A DNA stretch of 64,000 nucleotides from NCBI GenBank assembly GCA_022616415.1, contig JAKEEU010000008.1:27782-91781 (forward strand). Reading direction: 5' to 3'. The notes beneath the pieces were generated by a model. The model saw nothing but the letters and a program-made list of their open reading frames with translations, ran no database searches and was not told the DNA's origin. How positions within the stretch are numbered: the first letter of the stretch is position 1; the number at the start of each line of letters is the position of its first letter. The stretch comes from Candidatus Zhuqueibacterota bacterium (GTDB lineage Bacteria > Zhuqueibacterota > Zhuqueibacteria > Zhuqueibacterales > Zhuqueibacteraceae). Of this stretch, positions 25,300-33,451 are shown one piece after another. A program made the position numbers and the translations under genes.

Positions 25300-25521
25300 A
25301 TGAGCACATTGCAGATTGAACAAAAGATCAGGCAATTGCCCGGCTATTTGCTTCCTGAAATCATGGATTATGTTGATTTCTTGCTGAATAAGCACGTCCA
25401 GCCGAAGCAGCAAACCAAAGTCAGAGCCTTCACTTTTGATTGGGAAGGCGGCCTCTCCAATCTTTCCGATAAATTCACCTCGGTCGAATTGCAACACAAG
25501 GTACTGGAGTGGCGCTCATGA
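25300..25521 (+). CDS. DUF2281-type antitoxin
   Basis: 73 residues from the ATG at 25300. The N-terminal helices (QIEQKIRQLPGYLLPEIMDYVDFLL) and the short C-terminal block DWEGGLSNLSDKFTSVELQHKVLEWR match the DUF2281 family of antitoxins paired with PIN-domain toxins. The upstream frame is open to 25231 but would place the start before the likely transcription start. The toxin gene begins in the ATGA overlap at 25518. Confidence 0.75.
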   Translation: MSTLQIEQKIRQLPGYLLPEIMDYVDFLLNKHVQPKQQTKVRAFTFDWEGGLSNLSDKFTSVELQHKVLEWRS

Positions 25522-25895
25522 TCCTTGCCGATACGAATATTTTTCTGGAAATTCTGCTCAAGCAGAAGAAGAGCGATATCTGCAAAGCGTTCCTTGACAA
25601 TAACTCTTCTTCTCTTTTTATCTCCGATTTCTCTTTTCATTCCATCGGATTGATTTTGCTCAAAAGCAATGCCATAGATGTTTTTCGGAAGTTTCTCAAC
25701 GACACGCTTCCTGCCATTCGAATCTTGACCCTTCCTACCAATGCTTACGAATCCCTTATTGAGGCCGCCCAAAAGTTTGCTTTGGATTTCGATGACGCTT
25801 ATCAACACGTCATTGCCAAAAATTTCAACCTAAAAATCGCGACGATGGATCAGGATTTCAAGCGAGTTGATGACATCGACGTCATCTTTCTTTAG
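25518..25895 (+). CDS. PIN-domain toxin (VapC-like)
   Basis: 125 residues starting MILADTNIFLEILLKQKKSD, with the first catalytic Asp of the PIN ribonuclease fold. Further acidic residues are in FALDFDDAYQHVIA and TMDQDFKRVD, completing the Mg2+-binding cluster. PIN toxins cleave RNA when freed from their antitoxin. The start overlaps the antitoxin stop, so the ORF extension upstream (from 25509) is unlikely. A third small gene follows after seven bases. Confidence 0.8.
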   Translation: MILADTNIFLEILLKQKKSDICKAFLDNNSSSLFISDFSFHSIGLILLKSNAIDVFRKFLNDTLPAIRILTLPTNAYESLIEAAQKFALDFDDAYQHVIAKNFNLKIATMDQDFKRVDDIDVIFL

Positions 25896-25902
25896 AAAGG
25901 CA

Positions 25903-26178
25903 ATGGCAAAGAGAAAATCTAAACAAGATCAAGCGGCACAGCGCCAAATGGACAAATGGGCTGATCTGATGAAGCGTATCATCAAAAATCCCGAGATTGC
26001 GGATCGCATTCCCAATGACGCCAATTTGCTTTTTACAGATGGCGATGTCATCTTTATCAATGGGGAGCCCCGACGCTACAGCGAGTTGGTACGTGTCGAT
26101 GGGAAAATGAAAACCACGAAGAGCAAACGGCAAAGAGTTAATGCAACAAAGAGGAGCAAAGATACTTTTGCAAGATGA
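25903..26178 (+). CDS. Small protein, third gene of the VapBC-like operon
   Basis: 91 residues from the ATG at 25903, with AAAGG upstream. The N-terminus is basic and helical (KRKSKQDQAAQRQMDKWADLMKRII), followed by NPEIADRIPNDANLLFTDGD and FINGEPRRYSELV, then a basic tail (TTKSKRQRVNATKRSKD). The segment NPEIADRIPNDANLLF resembles proteins annotated DUF5647, but the match is too short to rely on. Position suggests co-expression with the toxin pair. Confidence 0.45.
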   Translation: MAKRKSKQDQAAQRQMDKWADLMKRIIKNPEIADRIPNDANLLFTDGDVIFINGEPRRYSELVRVDGKMKTTKSKRQRVNATKRSKDTFAR

Positions 26179-26246
26179 TTGTGGCAGATGATTTAAAAGC
26201 TTTTAAATTATCTTGCCATAATTATTTTGCGCATTCACCGCTTGTT

Positions 26247-26265
26247 CCCAGACGAGCCGTCTGGG
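26247..26265 (-). repeat. CCAGACG-CGTCTGG hairpin (family D, copy 1)
   Basis: CCCAGACG-AGC-CGTCTGGG lies directly after the stop of the TPR-CHAT gene and overlaps nothing else. A second copy with the same downstream word GGGCTAC occurs at 51015-51031, also just after a minus-strand gene. No T run follows. Confidence 0.5.
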
Positions 26266-29200
26266 CTACTTCCCAATCAACACAAAGCTCGCCCACGACT
26301 GTGGCGCGGCGGTGGCGGGATCAGTAATCATCTTCAGCTTGGCTTCTCGCAGCGCCGCCGAGTAACTCTTGCCTGCGGCAATCTGCCGATACATTTCAAC
26401 CATCAACAGGCTGGTGTGCTGGTCATAAACCTTCCACAACGACGCCACAATGTTGCGCGCGCCGGAATAGAGAAAGCCGCGCGTCAGTGCCATCAAGCCT
26501 TCGCCTTTCACGATTTGGCCCGCGCCGGTTTGGCAAGCACTCAAAACGAGTAGATCGGCGCTCAAATCCAAATTGTAAGTTTCGCCGGAAAAAAGAATGC
26601 CGTCCTCTATTGTGCCGGCATCCTGCGGCTGCGAAAAGGCAAGATTGGACAGTTTGGGATTCTCGTTGTTGATGAAGCCGTGCGTCGCCACGTGGACGTA
26701 TTTGCTGCCTTTGGTTTGCTTTTTGAAATTCTCTTCCGACGCTTCTTGATAGAGATAATTGCGGCCGCGATTGAAAAACACGGCGAGAATTTCGCGAAGC
26801 TCTTGCTCGCTGTGTTTCAATTCTTCCAGGGTTTTGCCATCGCGGGTAACCAAATAGCGGTGGGCATCCGGACGCGCTGCTGTAAACTCAGGCAGCTTGA
26901 GCTGGAATAACATGCCATTCTTGGCCGTCTCGCTGAACACTGGCGCAAAGCCGGCAAACAGATTGGCATAGCTTACGCGCGCGGGTTCCCTCAGGCTTTT
27001 CAGGAAAAGCGTGGCGGAATAGTGATAGGAAATTTCGCGCTGCTTGATCAAATAAGGCAGGGTGCGATAATCGGCAGCGCTTTGCGGCAGCACCGTCTCA
27101 GTGAGCAGCGCCTCAAAAGGAATTTGGTGCAATTCACCGTCAGGAATGATCACCCATTTTGTTTTATTGTCAATTCGTGAAGCAAGAGGTTGGACGAGTA
27201 TTTGGTATAAATCCGCGGCGCTTTGAAGATAGGCATTTTTTGCAGCAACATTTTTAAACGAGGTTATCAGAGAGGCCGCTCGCGCCTCGAAGGATGAATC
27301 TTTTTCAATGGCAACCATGTCAAAGCCGTCGCGGGTCACGGCGAAGGCGAAAATCGTGTATTCACCTGAAAAATATTCCACCATCGCCGTTTGGCCGTCC
27401 AGTGACTCTTGCAGTTCGGCAATGGCGGCGGTTGAGGTTTTATATTTAAGCGCGTAATATTGCGGATAGGATTTTTCCAATTGTTCGTTTAGTTTCTCCT
27501 GCGCTCTTTTGAGCGCAAAATAGCGATCCTGATATTGGCGCTGCCTGGCTTTATCCGGCTTGCCGGCTTTTTGTTTTTCCATCTCGGTTTCATAAAAGCC
27601 GAGATTGATTTTCAAATCCTTTTCTTTTTCCAGCAAATCAACCGGAATGCCGGCGAAGCGTTTGGCTTGCGATTCCTGCAGCAGTTGCGATAGCACCGCC
27701 GCTTTGCTCTTCTCCGCAAAGGCAAAAGCCTGCTTTTGATATTTTATCTCTTTGGCAAGGTTATAACTCAACACTGCGACGCGAATGGCGTTTTCATAAA
27801 TTGCCGATGCCCTTTCTCCCAAAAACAATTTAGAGCCTTCGGCGCGATGGTCGCGGCGCATCTTGTCAATTAAATCTGCAGCAAGCTGATAGGTGGACAA
27901 TGACATCTGAAGCGCTTTACGATCATGCGACTTTAGTGAAAACCATCGTTCCAAATTCAGCGCTTTCTGCGCCAGCGCCGGAAGCAAATCAACCTCCGAG
28001 CTGATGTTTTGCAAGGGCGGGTTGGCGTAGATATTCATATCAGTAAAAGCCGGCGTCACAGACATGATTGCCATATGCGCAGCTGCCACGGCCTGCTCAA
28101 AGTTTTTTTGCTCGAAATAGGCCTCAGCCATTTTCCGATAAACTTGCGACATTATCGGATGAGGTTCGCCCAATGCCTGGCGCCGTATCGACAAGGCCTC
28201 CGCCAAATGCGCGAGCGCTTTCGCATAATCTCCTTTTAACAGATAAAGCTCACCGGTATTATAGTAGTTTCTTGCTACTTCCAAATGGTTCTCGCCGTAG
28301 GTTTTTAAAAGAATGGTCAAAGCGCGCTGGTAATTCGCCATGGCCGGCTCGTATTCGCCCTGATGCTGCAATGCCAACCCCATATTGCCGCAAATAGCTG
28401 CGACCGGCAGGGAGTTTTCGCCGAATACTTTCTCGGCATTTTCCAGCGCCTTTTGGTAATTCTCCAACGCCAGCTCTAGATCATTTTGCTCGAGATAAAC
28501 ATTGCCAAGGTTCACATAAGCGCTTCCAATCTCCGCATGACTGGCCGGCAGCAATTTGAGCTTGAGAGCGGCGGTTTTCTTTGCAAACTCGAGCGCCATA
28601 TCGAAGTCGCCTTGCAAGCGGTACAAATCCCCAATATTGTTGTATGTTCGCGCGATGTCGATGGTGTTTTCACCCTGCAATTTGTATTTTAGCGCCAAAG
28701 ATTTATTGAAATAAACCAGCGCGTTTTCATAATCATACTTTTCTTTATATACTACGCCGATATTGTTGTAGCTTTTAGCAACCTCGAGATGATTTTCGCC
28801 TAATAGGCGAATTCTTGCAGTTAATGCACGATTGAAATGCACCAACGCCTTTTCCAGCTCAGATTCTGTGACATAAACATTACCCAAATTATGAAAGCTT
28901 TGCGCGACTTCGAGGTGATTTTCACCAAGCTGCTTAATTCCCGTTGCAATAGCTTTGTTTAGATAAAACTTCGCCCTTTCCAACTCGTTTTTTCGGCGAA
29001 ACATCTCGCCGATATTGTTATAACTTTTAATATACCTTTCCCAAAGGGTTGGTGTCTTAAGCTGCGTCGCCAGCTTCTCATAAATCAAGCCGGCGTTTTC
29101 ATAATGAAAAATGGCGCTATCGAATTTGCTCTCTTTTGCCCACTTTTCCGCCTTGGCAAAATATTGATTGGCAAAGGTTGTATCCTCACCGGCAGGAGAA

Positions 29201-29277
29201 GCGCCGGTCTGGGCCATGACAGAGGTTGTCAGCATGAGCAAAGGAATGAAATTCATTCTGAGGTGAAAATGAAACAT
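26266..29277 (-). CDS. Secreted TPR-CHAT protease
   Basis: 1003 residues. A signal peptide (NFIPLLMLTTSVMAQ) is followed by about nine tetratricopeptide units (about 35-430), recognised by repeats of GENHLEVAxSYNNIGxxY and YExALxYxxKALxxxxKxxG. A helical linker (about 430-690) leads to a C-terminal CHAT domain of the caspase/separase clan. The catalytic histidine is in YVHVATHGFIN and the cysteine in LVLSACQTGAG; both are present, so the protease is probably active. The final part SLWKVYDQHTSLLMVEMY is typical of CHAT. It is the last gene of an ECF sigma / anti-sigma operon, 9 bp after the anti-sigma gene, with a strong AAGGAGG ribosome site. The substrate is unknown. Confidence 0.9.
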   Translation of the reverse strand: MFHFHLRMNFIPLLMLTTSVMAQTGASPAGEDTTFANQYFAKAEKWAKESKFDSAIFHYENAGLIYEKLATQLKTPTLWERYIKSYNNIGEMFRRKNELERAKFYLNKAIATGIKQLGENHLEVAQSFHNLGNVYVTESELEKALVHFNRALTARIRLLGENHLEVAKSYNNIGVVYKEKYDYENALVYFNKSLALKYKLQGENTIDIARTYNNIGDLYRLQGDFDMALEFAKKTAALKLKLLPASHAEIGSAYVNLGNVYLEQNDLELALENYQKALENAEKVFGENSLPVAAICGNMGLALQHQGEYEPAMANYQRALTILLKTYGENHLEVARNYYNTGELYLLKGDYAKALAHLAEALSIRRQALGEPHPIMSQVYRKMAEAYFEQKNFEQAVAAAHMAIMSVTPAFTDMNIYANPPLQNISSEVDLLPALAQKALNLERWFSLKSHDRKALQMSLSTYQLAADLIDKMRRDHRAEGSKLFLGERASAIYENAIRVAVLSYNLAKEIKYQKQAFAFAEKSKAAVLSQLLQESQAKRFAGIPVDLLEKEKDLKINLGFYETEMEKQKAGKPDKARQRQYQDRYFALKRAQEKLNEQLEKSYPQYYALKYKTSTAAIAELQESLDGQTAMVEYFSGEYTIFAFAVTRDGFDMVAIEKDSSFEARAASLITSFKNVAAKNAYLQSAADLYQILVQPLASRIDNKTKWVIIPDGELHQIPFEALLTETVLPQSAADYRTLPYLIKQREISYHYSATLFLKSLREPARVSYANLFAGFAPVFSETAKNGMLFQLKLPEFTAARPDAHRYLVTRDGKTLEELKHSEQELREILAVFFNRGRNYLYQEASEENFKKQTKGSKYVHVATHGFINNENPKLSNLAFSQPQDAGTIEDGILFSGETYNLDLSADLLVLSACQTGAGQIVKGEGLMALTRGFLYSGARNIVASLWKVYDQHTSLLMVEMYRQIAAGKSYSAALREAKLKMITDPATAAPQSWASFVLIGK

Positions 29278-29286
29278 AAAGCCTCC

Positions 29287-29979
29287 TTACTTTTCGGGTT
29301 TATTGACATAGAATTTTCCCACATACAACGTTTCTCCCTGATTATCGAGCGTCCAATAATAGAGCCCCGGCGCTAAATTTTCTTTAAAATTATATTGCCC
29401 GCTCTCGACGTTTGCGGCATGGACAAGATTCTCTCGATTATCCAAAATCTTGAGCTCCAGCGGGCCATTGAATTTTCCTCCATCCTTCTCGATCTCCCAG
29501 CGAAAAGCGATATTACCGGAAAAGTTGTCGCCGATTTGAGGTGCGATGACGGAAAGGGACAAATCGGCAGAGCGCAAGGTTTGGCCTAATTTACTCTCCA
29601 GATGCGGAAGTTCAACAAAATTGGCGGCGTAAATATCCAGCGACTCTTGGCGGCGCAAAAGTTGAATGATGAAAAATCCAATGAGCACGGCCGCCGCGCC
29701 GGCATATATCCAAATGCTGTGTTTGAACCGAAAAAATTCGGCAATGGACTTAATCAAGCCAATTTGAGATTGCGATGACCGTTGGCGAGCGTGATCTTCG
29801 ACAACGGTCACGCGTTCCTCTTTGATGAGCTTGACCATCTGCTCCCGCAGGCGCAGCTCTTCAAAACACTCGGGACAGCCGAACAGGTGAATCTCAAAGG
29901 CGTCGGCGTCTTCCGGAGACAGTTTCGCCAGCAGAAAATCGTCGAGGCGCTGGTCGCGATCTGTGATTTCACACTTCAT
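29287..29979 (-). CDS. Zinc-finger anti-sigma factor with one membrane helix
   Basis: 230 residues. The N-terminal ZAS-like domain has HLFGCPECFEELRLREQM (H-x3-C-x2-C) near residues 31-48, the sigma-binding zinc site. A single membrane helix (IYAGAAAVLIGFFIIQLL) at about 90-108 is followed by an extracytoplasmic beta-sandwich-like domain (IAFRWEIEKDGGKF...LAPGLYYWTLDNQGE). It probably holds the adjacent ECF sigma factor inactive until an envelope signal. Gene order sigma, anti-sigma, TPR-CHAT with gaps of 17 and 9 bp supports one transcript. Confidence 0.85.
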   Translation of the reverse strand: MKCEITDRDQRLDDFLLAKLSPEDADAFEIHLFGCPECFEELRLREQMVKLIKEERVTVVEDHARQRSSQSQIGLIKSIAEFFRFKHSIWIYAGAAAVLIGFFIIQLLRRQESLDIYAANFVELPHLESKLGQTLRSADLSLSVIAPQIGDNFSGNIAFRWEIEKDGGKFNGPLELKILDNRENLVHAANVESGQYNFKENLAPGLYYWTLDNQGETLYVGKFYVNKPEK

Positions 29980-29996
29980 GGTCTCTTCCCTATCTA

Positions 29997-30596
29997 TTAA
30001 AATAATAGAAAAATCAAGGCTGATATTGACGCTCCTTTTGCTTTTTTTTGATAGGCTTGGCGCAGCAGCTTCAACGCGTAATGAATTCTTTCGCTTACGC
30101 GGCGCGGCGGAATGCCGAGTTGGGCGCTGATTTCCGGCACGGAAAGCTCTTTAAAATAGCGGAGCTCCAAAGCTTCTTTGTATTTGAATTCCAGAGCTTG
30201 CAGGCAGGTTTTCAAAAGCTTTTCCAATTCTTCGTTTTCCAACCAAAATTCTTCGCTTGCGGCAGCAATTTCTTCGGAAGGAGGGTCGCCGTCGAAAATT
30301 TTGTTTTCGCGTTTTTCCTTTTTGAACCAGTCGCGGATTTTATTGTTGACCACGCCCCAAATGTAGGCCTCGAGGGTTTCCCACTTTTCCGGTTGGAAGC
30401 TTTGTTTGCGCAATCCTTCCAGAATAGCCACATAAATTTCGCCGGCAAGATCTTTTATATTTTCTGAATCCGTTTTGACGTGCCGGCAGATTTTCCAGAG
30501 AATGGGGTCTTTGAAGCGGCAAAAAAGCTCTTGATCGGCGGTGGCGTCGCCGGCTTGAATGCGTTGCACCAGGCGAAGCTGATATTCGTCCTTCAT
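29997..30596 (-). CDS. ECF-type RNA polymerase sigma factor
   Basis: 199 residues. The sigma2 domain covers about residues 5-85 with ENIKDLAGEIYVAILEGL and AYIWGVVNNKIRDWFKKEKR (the -10 recognition part). A short acidic linker follows, then sigma4 (about 130-185) with ALELRYFKELSVPEISAQLG and IPPRRVSERIHYALKLLRQ as the -35-binding helix-turn-helix. It would direct transcription of its own operon or an envelope regulon. The C-terminus ends in a hydrophobic SALIFLLF, unusual for a sigma factor. An ordinary promoter lies upstream at 30675-30702. Confidence 0.88.
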   Translation of the reverse strand: MKDEYQLRLVQRIQAGDATADQELFCRFKDPILWKICRHVKTDSENIKDLAGEIYVAILEGLRKQSFQPEKWETLEAYIWGVVNNKIRDWFKKEKRENKIFDGDPPSEEIAAASEEFWLENEELEKLLKTCLQALEFKYKEALELRYFKELSVPEISAQLGIPPRRVSERIHYALKLLRQAYQKKAKGASISALIFLLF

Positions 30597-30674
30597 GCAC
30601 AGGTTTCCTTTTCAAAGGCACGGCAAAACTCACACGATGAATCATCAAGGCCCGAGGGGCGCGCGATCCTGATA

Positions 30675-30702
30675 CAAAGATAACAAACCGGCGCTGAAAT
30701 GC
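30675..30702 (-). promoter_or_regulatory. Promoter of the ECF sigma operon
   Basis: Minus strand TTGCAT (30702-30697), 16 bp, TATCTT (30680-30675). This looks like a housekeeping promoter, so basal expression of the sigma factor need not depend on itself. Confidence 0.5.
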
Positions 30703-30733
30703 AAGCGCAAAAAATGATCGAAGGTAATGCTTC

Positions 30734-30805
30734 TGTCATAGGTTGAGAATCTTTTTTAAATCCAGCACTGTGCTTGACAACAAAAAAGATGTTTCCAACA
30801 TGACA
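30734..30805. repeat. Family B palindrome (TGTCAT...AGCACTGTGCT...ATGACA), copy 1
   Basis: Ends TGTCAT (30734-30739) and ATGACA (30800-30805), inner arms ATCTTTTTT and AAAAAAGAT, and a central AGCACTGTGCT palindrome. Related copies are at 54725-54795, 63729-63813 and 63948 to the window end. Confidence 0.7.
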
Positions 30806-30874
30806 TGGGTGGTAGTCCACCAATAACTTGTACTACGATTAAGACGGGGTTATGGCATCGCATTGTTAGAAAAA

Positions 30875-30981
30875 ACTCCGCCCCGTTTCAGAAGCGCGAA
30901 AACGAGGCGGAGTCGAAGGGGTCTGGTGGACGACATTTGGGAAAAATGGTCAAATTCGCCAAATGACCGCAGCCCACCAGA
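30875..30981. repeat. Two adjacent stem-loops downstream of the rhamnosidase remnant
   Basis: First stem: ACTCCGCCCCGTTT (30875-30888) with AAACGAGGCGGAGT (30900-30913), one mismatch. Second, interrupted stem: TCTGGTGG and CATTTGG (30922-30940) with CCAAATG and CCACCAGA (30959-30981). No gene is seen in 30806-31004 apart from these structures. Confidence 0.55.
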
Positions 30982-31004
30982 TGTGGGAGCGAGAGCCTAT
31001 TTTA

Positions 31005-31625
31005 TCAACGGCAACGATTTTTGCTGAGTTGCTCACGACATTTGCTCGTGCAAAAACTTTTGTGCACGGAAGATGGTTGAAAGCAATTTTTGACCATCGC
31101 CACGAAAATTCGGCGTGGCGTGCAGCTCAAAAAAGAATATTTTGCTGTTAATGAGCACGAATGGACGCGAATATTTTTATTCGCGTTGATTGGAATGCTC
31201 AAGCGCGGCGTTAGCGGTTCCCAAGACGACGCGGGCATCACTTTCCAAGTGTCGTCGGTTTGTAGTTGCAGCGTTTCGCCATTGGTTAAAACGATGTCTG
31301 CTTGACAAATGAAGCCGCCGCGACGGAGCATGTATGAAAATGTCCATTCGCCGTAATGATGCACCAACGCAGCGATGGCATTTTTTCCGGAGCGCAGATA
31401 TTTAGTGATGTCCCACTCGTCATAACTTTGCCAGCGTCGATCACACCGCACCGGGCCACGATTGACGAACGTGCCGTTCACAAAAAATTGATAACGGCTG
31501 TCGGCGGAAACGAGCACATGGGCGGATCGCGCTTTTGCCGGCAACACAAAAGTCTTGCGGAGATAGAGATAAAAATTGCGCGGCTGTGCTTCGATTGTTT
31601 CCTTAGAGGGCGTTTGGAAAGTCAC
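31005..31625 (-). pseudogene. N-terminal remnant of an alpha-L-rhamnosidase-like protein
   Basis: The first 145 or so residues match the N-terminal beta-sandwich of bacterial alpha-L-rhamnosidases (GH78-type): ADSRYQFFVNGTFVNRGPVR, WDITKYLRSGKNAIAALVHH, QADIVLTNGETLQLQTDDTW. These enzymes are normally about 700-1000 residues long; here the catalytic (alpha/alpha)6 barrel is missing and the remaining 60 residues (NKNIRVHSCSL onwards) look like random translation. The frame starts with GTG, inside an inverted repeat (31624-31687), and is followed by stem-loops. It is a decayed fragment flanked by secondary-structure elements. Confidence 0.65.
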
Positions 31626-31687
31626 TGACGGTCACTCTTTACGCACAAATTGTGTCACAATTCAACTGCTTTAAGTGACCGGTCAGT
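31624..31687. repeat. Inverted repeat ACTGACGGTCACT / AGTGACCGGTCAGT
   Basis: Arms at 31624-31636 and 31674-31687 pair with one bulged base; the loop contains CACAAATTGTGTCACAATT, itself partly self-complementary. It borders the 5' end of the rhamnosidase remnant and lies 47 bp from the 3' end of purC. Confidence 0.5.
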
Positions 31688-31733
31688 CGCATTTTTGTGC
31701 TTTTCAAACACCCTGTTAGATACGATCAGCCCC

Positions 31734-32645
31734 TCATTCCGCCGACCTCTCTCCCGTCAATCTCTCCAGCGCTTCCAAATATTTTTGGCTCGTGGTCAAA
31801 ATCACTTCCGTCGGCAAATCCGGTGCGGGCGGTTTTTTATCCCAATTGATGGAAAGCAGATAATCGCGCACGTATTGCTTGTCGTAACTCTCTTGTGCGC
31901 GTGCGGGCGCGTATTTGTCGTGCGGCCAAAACCGCGAGGAATCCGGCGTGAGCAGCTCGTCGATGATCAGCATCTCGCCGCCGCGCAGACCGAATTCCAT
32001 TTTGGTGTCGGCGATGATGATGCCTTTTTGCCCGGCTATCGCTGCGGCGCGTTGGTAAATGCGCAAGCTCTTTTCGCGCATCTTTTCCGCCACGCCCACG
32101 CCGACGAGAACTGCGGCGCGCTGGAAAGTAATATTTTCGTCGTGCATACCCATTTCGGCTTTCGTCGCCGGCGTAAAAATCGGTTCCGGCAGCTTTTGTG
32201 ATTCGACCAATCCCGCCGGCAATTTGATGCCGCACACTTCGCCGGTGGCTTTATATTCATTCCAGGCCGAGCCGGAAATATAGCCGCGCACGATGCACTC
32301 GAGCGGCAACGGCGCGGTCTTTTTCACCAGCATGCTGCGCCCGGCCAGCACTTCTTGAAAAGGCGCGCATTCTTTCGGAAAATCCTCAACATCGGTCGAA
32401 ATGAGATGATGCGAGATGATGTCGCGCGTCCGCTCGAACCAAAAGCGCGAGATCTGCGTCAGGACCTGGCCTTTGAAAGGAATGCCTTGCGCGAATACCA
32501 CGTCGAAAGCCGAGAGACGATCGGTGGCGACAATCAGCAGATAATTGCCGACCTCGTAAATATCCCGCACCTTGCCGCGCTTGACCAATTTCAGCGTCGG
32601 GAAATCGGTGGTGGTGATCACCGGTTTATTTTGATGGCGCTTCAT
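31734..32645 (-). CDS. purC: Phosphoribosylaminoimidazole-succinocarboxamide synthase
   Basis: 303 residues, the long form of SAICAR synthetase, which joins CAIR and aspartate with ATP in purine synthesis. The signature [30 protein letters not shown] is seen in parts near the N-terminus ([19 protein letters not shown]), followed by [17 protein letters not shown] and the ADTKMEFG and [12 protein letters not shown] blocks that bind substrate and Mg2+. The ATG has GGAG seven bases upstream on the minus strand. It is divergent from the Uma2 gene and the two promoters overlap. No other pur gene is adjacent. Confidence 0.95.
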   Translation of the reverse strand: MKRHQNKPVITTTDFPTLKLVKRGKVRDIYEVGNYLLIVATDRLSAFDVVFAQGIPFKGQVLTQISRFWFERTRDIISHHLISTDVEDFPKECAPFQEVLAGRSMLVKKTAPLPLECIVRGYISGSAWNEYKATGEVCGIKLPAGLVESQKLPEPIFTPATKAEMGMHDENITFQRAAVLVGVGVAEKMREKSLRIYQRAAAIAGQKGIIIADTKMEFGLRGGEMLIIDELLTPDSSRFWPHDKYAPARAQESYDKQYVRDYLLSINWDKKPPAPDLPTEVILTTSQKYLEALERLTGERSAE

Positions 32646-32671
32646 GCCGCAGCTCCGAAATAAAATTCTAC

Positions 32672-32700
32672 TTGCATTTAAGCTAAAAATTTGTTACGAT
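32672..32700 (+). promoter_or_regulatory. Promoter of the Uma2 gene
   Basis: TTGCAT (32672-32677), 17 bp, TACGAT (32695-32700); a perfect TATAAT at 32717-32722 without a good -35 is an alternative. It overlaps the purC promoter on the other strand. Confidence 0.4.
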
Positions 32701-32708
32701 GATGTCAA
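32680..32708 (-). promoter_or_regulatory. Promoter of purC
   Basis: Minus strand TTGACA (32708-32703), 17 bp, TAGCTT (32685-32680), giving a short leader before the purC ATG. Because it overlaps the Uma2 promoter face to face, the two genes may compete for RNA polymerase. Confidence 0.5.
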
Positions 32709-32735
32709 GGGTACAATATAATTTTAGGAACAAAA

Positions 32736-33389
32736 ATGGAAGTCGAACTGCTTACTCCAACCGCGCCATCGCGGACGCCATCGGTTAAGCGAACCACTTT
32801 TGATGAGTATTTGGATTTGCTCACCGAAGAATCCAAAGGCGATTTAATTGAAGGGGTACTCTATATGCAATCACCGCCGTCTGATGAACATGAAAAAATT
32901 TTTGTATTTTTAATTGGGATTCTTGACGCATTTGTCGTTCGCAAGAAATTGGGTATTGTGCGCGGATCTCGCACTGCGATCAAATTTTCCGGCTACAATG
33001 GCACGCAGCCGGATATTGTTTTTATCAGTAATGCGCGCCGCCACCTTGTAAATCCATATTACATGGATGGTGCTCCCGAGGTGGCTGTTGAAATTCTTTC
33101 TCCGAGCACGCGCAAGCTGGATCGCGGCAAAAAGATGGCGCTTTATGCCGAACACGGCGTCCTCGAGCTTTGGCAGTTTGATCCTGAAGAACAAACCGCC
33201 GAGTTTTTCCAGAACGATAATGGTACGTGGACGCCCATGCCTGTGAGCGAAGACGGCATTTTTCATTCGAAAGCCATTCCCGGTTTCTGGCTGAACGTGC
33301 TATGGTTGTTTGCTGAGGAACAACCGGATAGGCTGGATACGGTCATGATGATTTTGACCGGCACCCACAAAGGAGCAGCAAAGGATTGA
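32736..33389 (+). CDS. Uma2-family putative restriction endonuclease-fold protein
   Basis: 217 residues. The N-terminus TFDEYLDLLTEESKGDLIEGVLYMQSPPSDEHEKI is typical of Uma2 (DUF820). The PD-(D/E)XK core follows: TQPDIVFISN, APEVAVEILSPSTRKLDRGKK and LYAEHGVLELWQFDP. Uma2 proteins are very abundant in cyanobacteria and FCB genomes, and although the fold is that of a nuclease their function is unproven. The ATG at 32736 follows an A-rich region with no strong ribosome site. It stands alone. Confidence 0.85.
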   Translation: MEVELLTPTAPSRTPSVKRTTFDEYLDLLTEESKGDLIEGVLYMQSPPSDEHEKIFVFLIGILDAFVVRKKLGIVRGSRTAIKFSGYNGTQPDIVFISNARRHLVNPYYMDGAPEVAVEILSPSTRKLDRGKKMALYAEHGVLELWQFDPEEQTAEFFQNDNGTWTPMPVSEDGIFHSKAIPGFWLNVLWLFAEEQPDRLDTVMMILTGTHKGAAKD

Positions 33390-33451
33390 TGGATTGTTGG
33401 AGTATTGGGATACTGGATCCCATCACTCCAAAAATCCACTACTGCATTCCC

